A stretch of DNA of 64,000 nt. Origin: Saccharibacillus sacchari DSM 19268 (lineage in GTDB: Bacteria > Bacillota > Bacilli > Paenibacillales > Paenibacillaceae). The notes under the pieces are model-generated. The model was not told the DNA's origin, made no database searches, and was given only the letters and a program-made list of their open reading frames with translations. Positions 35,440 through 43,770 of the stretch are shown one piece after another. How positions within the stretch are numbered: position 1 is the first letter of the stretch; each line of letters opens with the position of its first letter. The stretch spans positions 2,852,017 through 2,916,016 of the forward strand of contig NZ_KK073875.1 in assembly GCF_000585395.1 (NCBI RefSeq). Reading direction: 5' to 3'. Made by a program: the position numbers and the translations under genes.

Positions 35440-36336
35440 TTATAATACCAACTGAACTTTGAACATGGCGCGGTTTTGTTCGTAGTACGACAGAATAAAG
35501 TCGCGAAAATTTTCGGCCGAAGAAGACAGTGTCCGATGTTTGCTCCAAGACAAACCTACGGGATACGTGGCCGAGTCGTCCGCGATTTCGATATGATTCA
35601 GTCCCAATGCCCGGCAAATCGAGATCGGAAGCAGCGCTACGCCTTGATCGAGCTTGATGATCTCGACCAGCAAATGCGAGTCGACCTGGAAAGCGATATT
35701 CGGCACGAAGCCGGCTTTCCCGCAAAGCAACGTCGTAAAATCCCGATATTCCGCATTGTTGGCCAACGTAACGAACGGTTCGTCGGCAGCGCGGTTTAAC
35801 GGGATTTTGGTCGTGCCCGTTAGCTTATGGTTCGAAGGCAGCGCCAACACGATGTCTTCGTCCACCAAAACGCGGCTTTCGATTTCTTCGTCTTCGATCG
35901 GATGGCCCGTTATTCCCAGATCGATGTCTCCCTTTTTCAAACTCGTGCATATGTCGCTTTTGACTCCCAACGCTTGGATGATTTTCGATTCGGGAAAAAG
36001 GTTGATATAGTCGCTGATCAGTCCCGTCAGGAATCTCGGATTCGTGATCGCGATGTTCAAGGTTCCGGAGATCAGCTGCTCTTCCGAATGAATTTCCCGT
36101 TTCGCGTTTTCGATCTCGGTAAAAATTCGGTTGACATGCTTCAAAAGAATTTTTCCCGAAGGACTCAATCGAATGTTTCTTCCCGTCCTTTCGAAAAGGG
36201 CCGTGCCCAATTCGTCTTCGAGTCTTTTGATGGTAAGGCTCAAAGAAGGCTGCGCGATATTCAGCTGTTTGGCTGCTTTGGAAACGTGCTCCGTATAGGC
36301 GACCGTCTGAAAATATTTGAGCTGAAGCAGTTCCAT
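35440..36336 (-). CDS. LysR family regulator
   Basis: A 298-residue regulator. N-terminal winged HTH (LKYFQTVAYTEHVSKAAKQL, AQPSLSLTIKRLEDELGTAL), then a substrate-binding-like effector domain. It is divergent from the acetoacetate-decarboxylase-like gene across 129 bases that contain a CTAAT-TATAT-ATTAG palindrome, the usual layout for a LysR regulator and its target. The ATG at 36336 or six bases earlier is possible. The effector is unknown. Confidence 0.87.
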   Translation of the reverse strand: MELLQLKYFQTVAYTEHVSKAAKQLNIAQPSLSLTIKRLEDELGTALFERTGRNIRLSPSGKILLKHVNRIFTEIENAKREIHSEEQLISGTLNIAITNPRFLTGLISDYINLFPESKIIQALGVKSDICTSLKKGDIDLGITGHPIEDEEIESRVLVDEDIVLALPSNHKLTGTTKIPLNRAADEPFVTLANNAEYRDFTTLLCGKAGFVPNIAFQVDSHLLVEIIKLDQGVALLPISICRALGLNHIEIADDSATYPVGLSWSKHRTLSSSAENFRDFILSYYEQNRAMFKVQLVL

Positions 36337-36376
36337 TCGCATCCCTACCTATTGATTAGAATAAATGTGTACATAA

Positions 36377-36391
36377 CTAATTATATATTAG
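36377..36391. promoter_or_regulatory. Candidate LysR operator in the divergent intergenic region
   Basis: Perfect palindrome CTAAT-TATAT-ATTAG inside an AT-rich block. It contains a T-N11-A arrangement, typical of LysR sites, and overlaps TATAAT-like sequences on both strands. It lies between the LysR gene and the decarboxylase gene. Confidence 0.5.
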
Positions 36392-36465
36392 ATTAAATTT
36401 AAAACCAGAGGTACGATGAATGAACAGTATAAAACTTCAAGCGACGATAAGGAGGACATGATTCC

Positions 36466-37209
36466 ATGAAAATCGATGTAACCAACATAGCGAAAAATCT
36501 CAATACGCCGCTGACGGCGCCCGCTTACCCTTTACCGCCTTATCAATTCGTTAACCGGGAATATCTGAACATCGTTTACCGCACGGATATCGAAGCGCTG
36601 CGGGCAGCGGTGCCGGAACCTCTCGAGATCGTCGACCCTTTGGTCCGATTCGAAGTGATGTGGATGCCCGACGTTTCTGGTTTGGGCGCTTATACCGAAG
36701 CCGGGCAGGTCATTCCCGTCCGATTCGACGGCGAGGACGGCGATTACGTGCATTCGATGTACGTGGACAATTTTCCGGCGATCGCAAGCGGTCGGGAGCT
36801 TACGGCTTATCCCAAAAAGTTGGGCGCGCCCAAGCTTTACGTGGACTCGGACACTTTGGTGGGCACGCTGGACTACGGTTCGCTACGCATAGCCAATGCC
36901 ACCATGGGCTACAAGCATTTCGAGATGGACAAGGAAGCAGCCAAAAGCGAAATTTGCCGACCTAATTTTATGGTGAAGATCGCGACGGATTACCAAGGAA
37001 ATTTACGGATTTGCGATTTGGTGCGAACGCAAATCACGGATATTGAGGTCAAAGGGGCTTGGAGCGGTCCGGCACGGCTTCAATTGTTCGAACATGCCCT
37101 GGCGCCTCTTGCGGATCTGCCCGTATTGGAAGTCGTATCGGCATCCCATATCCTGACGGATTTAACCTTGAATGCCGCGCAGCCCGTGTACAACTACTTA
37201 ATGGCTTGA
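36466..37209 (+). CDS. adc: Acetoacetate decarboxylase family protein
   Basis: A 247-residue protein of the acetoacetate decarboxylase superfamily. Family landmarks: YRTDIEALRAAVPEPLE, ASGRELTAYPKKLGAPKL, with the Schiff-base lysine expected in the YPKKLG motif (about residue 122), and the final HILTDLTL. True Adc makes acetone from acetoacetate, but many superfamily members have other activities such as aldolase-dehydratase. AAGGAGG lies upstream of the ATG. The next gene is a ketopantoate-reductase-like enzyme, and both are divergent from a LysR regulator, suggesting a small catabolic unit. Confidence 0.85.
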   Translation: MKIDVTNIAKNLNTPLTAPAYPLPPYQFVNREYLNIVYRTDIEALRAAVPEPLEIVDPLVRFEVMWMPDVSGLGAYTEAGQVIPVRFDGEDGDYVHSMYVDNFPAIASGRELTAYPKKLGAPKLYVDSDTLVGTLDYGSLRIANATMGYKHFEMDKEAAKSEICRPNFMVKIATDYQGNLRICDLVRTQITDIEVKGAWSGPARLQLFEHALAPLADLPVLEVVSASHILTDLTLNAAQPVYNYLMA

Positions 37210-37299
37210 CCAAATTAAAAGTAAGGTTACGCCAACCTGAAACGCACCTAAAGCGTGTGCGTTTCAGGTTAACGTAAGCCTCCGATCAAGGTTGGTCAA
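37206..37299. repeat. Second palindrome family, copy 1
   Basis: Outer arms TTGACCAA (37206) and TTGGTCAA (37299); middle AAGGTTACG and CGTAAGCCT; inner CTGAAACGCAC and GTGCGTTTCAG around a 9-base loop. It overlaps the stop codon of adc and lies before the next gene. A related element lies at 57993-58094. Confidence 0.75.
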
Positions 37300-37332
37300 G
37301 CTACCTAGAGAAACGATAAGGGGGATTTTAGG

Positions 37333-38364
37333 ATGAGAATCGCGGTTTTGGGAGCAGGTTCGTTGGGAACCATAGTCGGAGCCTATCTGGCTTCGGGAGG
37401 CATGGACGTCGAGTTGATCGATGCGTATCGGGAACATGTGGACGCCTTGAATCAATCCGGTGCAAAAGTAACGGGGACGACGGAATTTCATGCCGAGGTC
37501 AAAGCCGTCACGCCTGAAAACAAGTCGGGAAAATACGATCTGGTCCTGCTGTTGACCAAGCAGTTGTACAACGACTCCGTTCTTGCGGAACTGCTTCCTT
37601 TTTTGAACGAAGACAGCGTGGTATGTTCCTTGCAAAACGGGATACCCGAACAAAAAGTAGCTTCGATCGTCGGGGAAAAACGCGTCATTGCAGGTTCCGT
37701 CGAATTCGGCGCGACTTTCATCGAGCCGGGCGTCTCCGCGCTTACGACCGAATACAATCAATTCAAGCAGTACGCTTTTCAAATCGGAGAACTGAACGGC
37801 GAAACGACCGAACGGATCGAGCGCATCCGATCGGTGTTGGAGCTGGTGGGCGGCACGCACGTTTCCGACAACTTGGTCGGAACGAAGTGGTCGAAACTGC
37901 TGATCAATAACGCGTTCAGCGGCTTATCGGCAGCGTTGAACGGGATGTACGGGGATATTCTCGACCATGAAACCGGCATCGAGAGCGCGGTTCATATCGC
38001 GGACGAGACGATCAAGGTCGGTCACGCGAACGGCATTACCTTTGCCAAAATGGGCGGATTCGACGTGGAGTCTTTGGAATTGAACAGCGAAAGCGATATT
38101 CCCGAACGCATTCTGACTCTTCGGACAACCATGGAGCCTTCCCGGCTGCTGAGAGCCAGCATGCTTCAGGATCTGGAAAAGAAACGCAAGACCGAGATCG
38201 ATTATATCAACGGCGTCGTTCCGGCAATGGCCGAAGGAACCGGCATCCCGACGCCTTTCAACGACTTGGTCGTCGAGCAAATCCAGGCAGCCGAACAATC
38301 CGGAACCGTGCCTGATTTCGATATCAATATAAAGGCATTCAAGCAATTGCTCAACCTGAAATAA
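37333..38364 (+). CDS. Ketopantoate reductase (PanE/ApbA) family oxidoreductase
   Basis: A 343-residue NADPH-binding reductase: Rossmann motif RIAVLGAGSLGTIVGAYLASGG at the N-terminus, LLLTKQ and SLQNGIPE in the cofactor domain, and the C-terminal helical domain with KWSKLLINNAFSGLSAALNG. It resembles ketopantoate reductase, which makes pantoate for CoA, but its place after an acetoacetate-decarboxylase-like gene and a LysR regulator, rather than with panB/panC, suggests another 2-oxoacid substrate. GGGGGATTTTAGG precedes the ATG. A strong terminator follows. Confidence 0.85.
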   Translation: MRIAVLGAGSLGTIVGAYLASGGMDVELIDAYREHVDALNQSGAKVTGTTEFHAEVKAVTPENKSGKYDLVLLLTKQLYNDSVLAELLPFLNEDSVVCSLQNGIPEQKVASIVGEKRVIAGSVEFGATFIEPGVSALTTEYNQFKQYAFQIGELNGETTERIERIRSVLELVGGTHVSDNLVGTKWSKLLINNAFSGLSAALNGMYGDILDHETGIESAVHIADETIKVGHANGITFAKMGGFDVESLELNSESDIPERILTLRTTMEPSRLLRASMLQDLEKKRKTEIDYINGVVPAMAEGTGIPTPFNDLVVEQIQAAEQSGTVPDFDINIKAFKQLLNLK

Positions 38365-38405
38365 AAGGCGGATTTACGGTCATTGGAGCCGTACCCCCGC
38401 AAAAA

Positions 38406-38457
38406 AAAAAGACAGCCTACGAAAGTCGCGGTTACGACTTTCATAGGCTGTCTTTTT
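38406..38457. terminator. Strong bidirectional terminator
   Basis: A 23-bp stem with one mismatch (AAAAAGACAGCCTA and TAGGCTGTCTTTTT at its base, CGACTTTC near the loop) and a 6-base loop. It separates the PanE-like gene from the convergent satP-like gene. Confidence 0.92.
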
Positions 38458-38539
38458 CGTGGAAACGATCCGCGTCGATCATGCGGAACCGTTCAATATC
38501 CAGCTTCGGCAAGAGCGCTTGCCGGGATGAATTCCCGAC

Positions 38540-39160
38540 TTACGCGCGCGGTTTGAAGATGCCGAAGGCTTTGCCGATCGGCAGGAACTCGCGTCCGAAG
38601 TGGACGTTCAGCACATTGGCTCCGCAGCCGTACAGCGATACGATGCCGATTGCCAGTTCAGCATAAGCCGCCAAGGTGTGGAAGAATTCCGGCGCGCCGA
38701 ATGCGTCAAACGTCAGGCCGAGGAACAAGACGTCGATCAGGCAGAAGATGATGAACAAGACTTTGTTTGTCTCCATCGCGCCGATCGTCATGAACAAGGT
38801 GAAGACCAGGTATCCGGCAAAAGCAAAACCAAGCTGTTTGCCGTCGACGGCGCCGGCAAGCTCGGGACCGAACGTGCCCATTTTCATCAACCAGTTGGTC
38901 GCCATGGCGAACCAGAAGAAGGCGTAGGCGGCGAAAGCGGTCATGCCGAACGTGTTATTGTGCTTCGCATCCTGGATGCTGGCGAAGAGCTGAGCGAAAG
39001 CGCCCAGGAAAACGGCCCAGGAAGCGGCGTAGCTGAGGCCTTCCGTCAATCCGAGCTTCTGCGACGAAGCAACGAGCGTAACGATGGCCAGACCGAACAA
39101 GCCGATTGCGCCGGGATCGGCGGTAACGACTTTGACGGTAGAAGGTGACGGGTGATTCAT
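38540..39160 (-). CDS. satP: Acetate/succinate transporter, GPR1/FUN34/YaaH (SatP) family
   Basis: A 206-residue protein with six predicted helices. The GPR1/FUN34/YaaH family pattern is clear: ADPGAIGLFGLAIVTLVAS, SWAVFLGAFAQLFASI and the NTFGMTAFAAYAFFW segment. These proteins form proton-coupled or channel-like carriers for acetate and other small monocarboxylates. GGAGG lies 13 bases from the ATG, which is long but the only candidate. It is monocistronic. The 263 bases upstream (39161-39423) hold a GAACGG-type palindrome near 39208 and the terminator at 39371; I saw no gene there. Confidence 0.88.
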   Translation of the reverse strand: MNHPSPSTVKVVTADPGAIGLFGLAIVTLVASSQKLGLTEGLSYAASWAVFLGAFAQLFASIQDAKHNNTFGMTAFAAYAFFWFAMATNWLMKMGTFGPELAGAVDGKQLGFAFAGYLVFTLFMTIGAMETNKVLFIIFCLIDVLFLGLTFDAFGAPEFFHTLAAYAELAIGIVSLYGCGANVLNVHFGREFLPIGKAFGIFKPRA

Positions 39161-39370
39161 AGCTTTAATTATTCCTCCAACAATGCAAGATAGAAAGCAA
39201 GTGATTTCCGAACGGTTCCGTTCTTTGTGGAACTCAACTGACCTATTGTACTCGAAAAGAAAGACGAAATGAATATGGAATTTCGTGTTTTAGCGAAAAT
39301 TTTCCGAAAAAATATGCAGGATCGAGACTGGATACGCTTACGAAAAGGGATATGTATGAAAAAACATAAA

Positions 39371-39408
39371 AAAAGCCCCGAAGGCAGCCTATGGCTGTCT
39401 GGGACTTT
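39371..39408 (-). terminator. Terminator of the aldo/keto reductase gene
   Basis: On the minus strand, AAAGTCCCAGACAGCC pairs imperfectly with GGCTGCCTTCGGGGCTTT and is followed by a T-run. Confidence 0.75.
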
Positions 39409-39423
39409 AGAAGATATCTACAC

Positions 39424-40371
39424 TTAGTCGCGGAACAGGAAATCGATCTGTTCGATTTGCTCGGGCGTCAGTTTGACGTCGAGCGTTTTGAGGTTGGCCG
39501 CGACCTGCTTGTCGTTTTTGGCGCCCGGGATGACGGAATCGATCGCGTCTTGGGTCAGGTACCAAGCGAGGACGACGTTAGAGATGTCGGCGCCTTGAGC
39601 GTTGGCGATTTCGCGCAGGCGGTTTACTTTTTCCACGTTGCGTTTGAAGTTGTCGCCTTGGAACATCGGGTTTTTGAGCTTGCTCTCGTCGAGCTTGTCT
39701 TCCACGCCGTATTTGCCGGTCAGGAGACCGGAAGCGAGCGGGAAGTAAGGGACGAACGAGATATTGTTTGCTTTGGCGTAAGGCAGAAGCTCGGCTTCGG
39801 CGCCGCGTTTGAACAGGTTGTATTCGCCCTGGAACACGTCGACGTGACCGTCCTTGTTGGCTTCGCGCAGTTGCTCGATCGAGAAGTTGGAGACGCCGAT
39901 CGAGCGGATTTTGCCTTCCTGCTTCAGCTTCGCGAGCTCGCCTACCGCTTCGTCTTTCGGCGTATGTTCATCCGGGAAATGGATATAGTACAAATCGATG
40001 TAGTCGGTACCGAGACGCTTCAAGCTGGCCTCGACCGATTCTCTCAGAAACGCCGGGGAGTTATCAAGCTCGACGCCGCCGTCGACGATTTTATGCGCGC
40101 CTTTGGTGGCGATGACGATCTCGTCGCGATGCCCGTAAGCTTTCAATACTTCGCCGATCAGCTCTTCCGAACGTCCGGGTCCGTAGATGAACGCCGTATC
40201 CAGGAAGTTAATGCCGCTTTCCAAAGCCGAGCGAACCGACGCTTTGCCGGCTTCTTCATCCAGGTTAGGGAAAAGGTTATGCCCGCCGACGGCATTGGTG
40301 CCGAGGCCGATCGGGTTCACTTTCAAACCGCTTTTACCCAAAGTTACTTTCTCGTTCACTGCTTTCGTCAT
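39424..40371 (-). CDS. Aldo/keto reductase
   Basis: A 315-residue NADPH-dependent reductase with a TIM-barrel fold. Catalytic Asp and Tyr lie in [20 protein letters not shown], Lys in VIATKGAHK, His in [11 protein letters not shown]. The C-terminal cofactor motif [15 protein letters not shown] is present. Physiological substrate unknown; the group acts on aldehydes such as methylglyoxal. The ATG at 40371 lies eight bases after GAGGG; the open frame continues to 40404. Stand-alone gene. Confidence 0.9.
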   Translation of the reverse strand: MTKAVNEKVTLGKSGLKVNPIGLGTNAVGGHNLFPNLDEEAGKASVRSALESGINFLDTAFIYGPGRSEELIGEVLKAYGHRDEIVIATKGAHKIVDGGVELDNSPAFLRESVEASLKRLGTDYIDLYYIHFPDEHTPKDEAVGELAKLKQEGKIRSIGVSNFSIEQLREANKDGHVDVFQGEYNLFKRGAEAELLPYAKANNISFVPYFPLASGLLTGKYGVEDKLDESKLKNPMFQGDNFKRNVEKVNRLREIANAQGADISNVVLAWYLTQDAIDSVIPGAKNDKQVAANLKTLDVKLTPEQIEQIDFLFRD

Positions 40372-40564
40372 TGCAAAACCCTCGCTTTCCGTAAATGAAT
40401 GCAAAAATAAATTCGAACCGCATCTATATATTTTACCCGCAAAAAGAACCGACGTAACTCTCTAAGCTTAAAATCCGATTAAAAAAGTCGGGAAATGAAA
40501 AAACGGTGAACGGAAGCTTCCCGTCCACCGTATGTTTGAATCCTATCATCCGTTTATCGCGGGA

Positions 40565-41170
40565 TCAGTCGACTTTCGCCCCGTAAGAACGCATAAACAA
40601 AACAGCTTGCTCCCGATCCATGCGTACGTTTTTCACGTCCAGTGCCTTGAAATCGACTCCGTCCAGTACGGCATCCCGCAGATCCGCGCCTTGCAGCTTG
40701 GCATTCCCGAGCATGCAGCGCGTTAGGTCCGCCCCGCGCAGATCGGCTTTTTGCAGACTGGTTTCGGACAAGTCGGCTTCGAAAAAGCGCGCCCCGCGCA
40801 GATCCTGCCGGTCCAAGCGCGCATGGCGCAGATTCGTATACGACCAATCGCCCCGTACCACCGTGAATCCGTCCAGCTTGGAGCCTGCAAAGTCCGACCC
40901 GGTCATTTTGCAATTATCGAACTTGGCCGCAAATAGATTCGCTTCAGTAAACTTGCAGTTCTCGAACGCCGATTCGATATGAATCGAGCCGTTCATCGCG
41001 GCACCGCGGAAATCGCATTCGGTGAAGCGGCAGCCTCGCGTCAAGATTTCCTCCAGCGAACCGTGCGTAAAGCGGCAGCGGACAAACGTGCAGTTGGTCA
41101 GCTCGCCGTCCCGCAGTTCCTGCGCGCCGAAATCGACGTCCTCGTAGCTGCGGTTTTCATATTCGAACAT
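40565..41170 (-). CDS. Pentapeptide repeat protein (Qnr-like fold)
   Basis: A 201-residue protein made of A(D/N)LXX repeats (ADLSETSLQKADLRGADLTR is typical). It is predicted to form a right-handed quadrilateral beta-helix, with a short non-repeat C-terminus (RMDREQAVLFMRSYGAKVD). Qnr and MfpA use this fold to mimic DNA and bind gyrase; many other members have no known role, so resistance cannot be assumed. GGGAGG precedes the start. It lies 18 bases after pepT and is probably co-transcribed with it. Confidence 0.87.
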   Translation of the reverse strand: MFEYENRSYEDVDFGAQELRDGELTNCTFVRCRFTHGSLEEILTRGCRFTECDFRGAAMNGSIHIESAFENCKFTEANLFAAKFDNCKMTGSDFAGSKLDGFTVVRGDWSYTNLRHARLDRQDLRGARFFEADLSETSLQKADLRGADLTRCMLGNAKLQGADLRDAVLDGVDFKALDVKNVRMDREQAVLFMRSYGAKVD

Positions 41171-41188
41171 GGTTAAGTCGCCTCCCGT

Positions 41189-42424
41189 TTAGGCCTGACG
41201 CTCGAACGCCTGCACCACTTCCAAAATGACTTCCGTTGCTTTGACCATGTTGTCGGCGGACACGTATTCGTAACGGCCGTGATAGTTCTCGCCGCCCGTG
41301 AAAATATTCGGTGTCGGCAGTCCCATGTAAGACAGCTGCGAACCGTCGGTGCCGCCGCGGATCGGACGGATGTCCGGCGTGATATTCAGCTTTTTCATCG
41401 CGTCGCTCACCAGATCCACGATCTCGATCACCGGCTCGATTTTTTCGCGCATATTGTAGTATTGATCGCGCACTTCAAGCAGCACGTTCTCGTCGCCGTA
41501 CGTCTGACGGAATTCGCCCGCGATGGTTTCCATCAGCTTTTTGCGATTCTCGAAGCTGTCACGGTCGAAATCGCGGATGATGTACGACAGCGTCGTCTGA
41601 TCCGTCCCGCCGTTGATATCGAGCAGATGGAAAAAGCCTTCGTAGCCTTCCGTGAATTCCGGCGACTCCTGCTCCGGCAGACGACGGTGGAACTCCATCG
41701 CGATCTTGGCCGCGTTGATCATTTTGCCTTTGGCGGTGCCGGGGTGAACGCTGACGCCTTTGATCGTGACTTTGGCGGCAGCGGCATTGAAGCTTTCGTA
41801 TTCCAGCTCGCCGAGCGGCCCGCCGTCCATCGTGTACGCGTATTTCGCGCCGAACGCTTGCACGTCGAAACGCTGCGGTCCGCGTCCGATCTCTTCATCC
41901 GGCGTAAACGCGACGCGCAGTTTGCCGTGCTTCAGCTCCGGATGCGCGATCAGATGGTTCAGCGCCGTCATGATTTCCGCCATGCCGGCTTTATCGTCGG
42001 CGCCGAGCAGCGTCGTGCCGTCGGTCGTCATCAGCGTATGGCCCACGTAATGCGACAGTTCGGGGAACTCGCGCGGGGACAAGACGATGCCGAGTTCTTT
42101 GTTCAGCACGATATCTCCGCCGTCGTAGTTGTCCACGATCTGCGGATTGACGTTCGCGCCGCTCAGCTCGGTTGCCGTGTCCAAATGGGCGAGGAAGCCG
42201 ATCACCGGAACGTTATCTTTATCCGTATTGGCCTCGAGCGAAGCCATGACATAGCCGTTCTCGTCGAGCGTGATTTCCGTAAGGCCCATCTCCGTCAGCT
42301 CGCGCACGAGCTGCTCGGCCAGCTTCATTTGTCCGGGCGTGGAAGGGCAGGTCTCGCTGTCTTCATTGGACTGGGTATCGAAACGGGCATAGCGGTCGAG
42401 ACGTTCGATCAGCTCTTTTTTCAC
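41189..42424 (-). CDS. pepT: Peptidase T (tripeptide aminopeptidase)
   Basis: A 411-residue M20B zinc aminopeptidase that removes the N-terminal residue from tripeptides. Metal ligands and catalytic residues are in [27 protein letters not shown] and [30 protein letters not shown] is close to the C-terminus. The GTG at 42424 is eight bases after AAGGA and gives the usual length; the frame continues 85 codons upstream without homology. First gene of a likely pair with the pentapeptide protein. Confidence 0.93.
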   Translation of the reverse strand: MKKELIERLDRYARFDTQSNEDSETCPSTPGQMKLAEQLVRELTEMGLTEITLDENGYVMASLEANTDKDNVPVIGFLAHLDTATELSGANVNPQIVDNYDGGDIVLNKELGIVLSPREFPELSHYVGHTLMTTDGTTLLGADDKAGMAEIMTALNHLIAHPELKHGKLRVAFTPDEEIGRGPQRFDVQAFGAKYAYTMDGGPLGELEYESFNAAAAKVTIKGVSVHPGTAKGKMINAAKIAMEFHRRLPEQESPEFTEGYEGFFHLLDINGGTDQTTLSYIIRDFDRDSFENRKKLMETIAGEFRQTYGDENVLLEVRDQYYNMREKIEPVIEIVDLVSDAMKKLNITPDIRPIRGGTDGSQLSYMGLPTPNIFTGGENYHGRYEYVSADNMVKATEVILEVVQAFERQA

Positions 42425-42745
42425 GGGTAAATTCCTTCTTTCCGTTGGGCCGATTCCGGCGCAATTAGGCACGAACCCCCTTCGCCTTACAAGTGAGGGA
42501 AGGGGGTTGCGATGCCAGCGGGCAGTCCGGATCGGCGTTCGATTTGGCGCTCTTGTTCGAAAGGACAGAGGCGCGCATACCCTTATTTTAGCATGAAAAA
42601 GGGTTTCGAAAAAAGCCTGCGGCTTACGGTTCGATCGGTTCAAAGCTGGCGCATTTCGCGCGAACATGCGAAAATACACGTTGCATCTTATCAGGCCGGA
42701 TCAGGAAAAAGAACTCCTGCGATTCGGCATTCGGAGGTTGGACAT

Positions 42746-43294
42746 ATGAACATATCGCTGGTTGTTTTTCAAGGGCCGAGCGCTTCGGGCAAAACGACGC
42801 TTCAAGCCGTATTGGGACTTCCTCGCATCGTGACCTGGACATCGAGAGCGCCGCGCGAAGGCGAAATCGACGGCGTCGACTACCACTTTACGAAGCGCGA
42901 GACGCTGGAGCGGATGATGGATGAAGGCAAAATGCTGGAAACCAGCGAGTACCGCGGCCATCTATACGGCACCTCATTGGCTTCGATCGAAGACGCCGCA
43001 GGCGGTGCCGGACTTCGCTCCATCGTGCTCGACCCGAGCGGTGCCCGCGTAGCCAAGGCCCTGCTCGGCGACCGCGCCTTGATGCTCGGCGTCTCCGCAG
43101 CACGCTCCGAATGCGAAGCCCGCCTGCTGGCACGCGGCTCCGACACGCAGCAGATCACGGCGCGGCTCGCCGGCTACGACGAAGAGATCGCCGCCCTCGA
43201 AGGATGCGATCTCATCATCCGAAGCGGCGAAGGCGCTTTGGAACGCGCAGGCGAGATCGTCCGCTCCCTGCGCCCCATGTTGGGCATCAAATAG
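42746..43294 (+). CDS. Guanylate-kinase-like P-loop protein
   Basis: A 182-residue nucleotide-binding protein: P-loop FQGPSASGKTTLQ at residues 8-20, then TWTSRAPREGEIDGVDYHF and ETSEYRGHLYGTS, which match the GMP-binding region of guanylate kinase. It is a little shorter than canonical Gmk, and the helical end differs, so a diverged kinase of another small substrate is possible. The ATG at 42746 has CGGAGGTTGGACAT directly upstream; the upstream open frame (from 42512) is not supported. Confidence 0.78.
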   Translation: MNISLVVFQGPSASGKTTLQAVLGLPRIVTWTSRAPREGEIDGVDYHFTKRETLERMMDEGKMLETSEYRGHLYGTSLASIEDAAGGAGLRSIVLDPSGARVAKALLGDRALMLGVSAARSECEARLLARGSDTQQITARLAGYDEEIAALEGCDLIIRSGEGALERAGEIVRSLRPMLGIK

Positions 43295-43297
43295 AAA

Positions 43298-43326
43298 GAG
43301 CCGCTTCCAAGTTACGGAAGCGGCTC
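43298..43326 (-). terminator. Terminator hairpin left of palindromic repeat copy 5
   Basis: GAGCCGCTTCC, loop AAGTTAC, GGAAGCGGCTC, with AAA on the left. A nearly identical hairpin lies at 43519 on the other side of repeat copy 5. Confidence 0.75.
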
Positions 43327-43333
43327 AGGCTGC

Positions 43334-43510
43334 GCTCGAAAGTTACTTCGGCGGGGGAAGCGAGAAGACTCCGAGAAAAATTCGTTCAAAACGCTGTCTC
43401 ACTCTAAAAGCTGCTGGAAGTGAATTCAAGGAGAAGCTTTTGGAGTTCAAAGGCGTTTTGAACTGAATTTTCTCTCCGTCTTCTCGCTTCCAGCTACGTT
43501 GAACTCTCTC
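43334..43510. repeat. Long palindromic intergenic repeat, copy 5 (type A, reverse orientation)
   Basis: Middle arms GGGAAGCGAGAAGACT and GTCTTCTCGCTTCC. Loop pair reversed: CGCTGTCTCACT on the left, AGTTCAAAGGCG on the right. The inner stem is changed to CTAAAAGCT / GAAGCTTTTGGAG, again with both sides altered. It is flanked by the duplicated GAGCCGCTTCC terminator hairpins. Confidence 0.85.
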
Positions 43511-43518
43511 AATACGCC

Positions 43519-43550
43519 GAGCCGCTTCCAACTCCGGAAGCGGCTCTTTC
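43519..43550 (+). terminator. Terminator hairpin right of palindromic repeat copy 5
   Basis: GAGCCGCTTCC, loop AACTCC, GGAAGCGGCTC, then TTTC and a T-rich tail. It is identical to the 43298 hairpin except for the loop, with the T-tract on the outer side. Confidence 0.8.
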
Positions 43551-43590
43551 TATTTTCTTGGTTTTAAAATTACTTTCTACCGACACCTTC

Positions 43591-43766
43591 AAATTCCTGC
43601 TCGTCAGGGAAAGCGAGAGCGGAGGGAGAAGTTCAGTGAAAGACGCCTTTGAACTCGGAAAACTCCCTTATTTAAATCCAATCCAGTTTTCCGAGTGAGA
43701 CAGCGTCTTGAACGAACTTCTCCCGCAGCGCCTCCCAGCTTTCCGCCCCCAAACGAATAGGAATTT
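43591..43766. repeat. Long palindromic intergenic repeat, copy 6 (type B)
   Basis: Ends AAATTCCT (43591) and AATAGGAATTT (43766); middle arms GGAGGGAGAAGTTCAG and GAACTTCTCCCGCAGCG (note G/C change on both sides relative to copy 4); inner stem CTCGGAAAA / TTTTCCGAG; conserved loop pair intact. It ends four bases before the efeB stop codon. With copy 5 it fills the convergent gap 43295-43770. Confidence 0.87.
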
Positions 43767-43770
43767 ATCC

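Noticed and set aside
41189-42679. 85-codon upstream extension of pepT
   Set aside because: No homology to PepT and no RBS at its start; the GTG at 42424 has AAGGA and gives the family length.
42512-42745. Upstream extension of the guanylate-kinase-like gene
   Set aside because: The P-loop protein starts naturally at 42746 with CGGAGG directly ahead; the extension has no recognisable content.
4240-43766. Palindromic repeats considered as small protein-coding genes or insertion-sequence ends
   Set aside because: Open frames across them are short, differ between copies and lack RBSs; no transposase is present in the window. They are kept as structured repeats.
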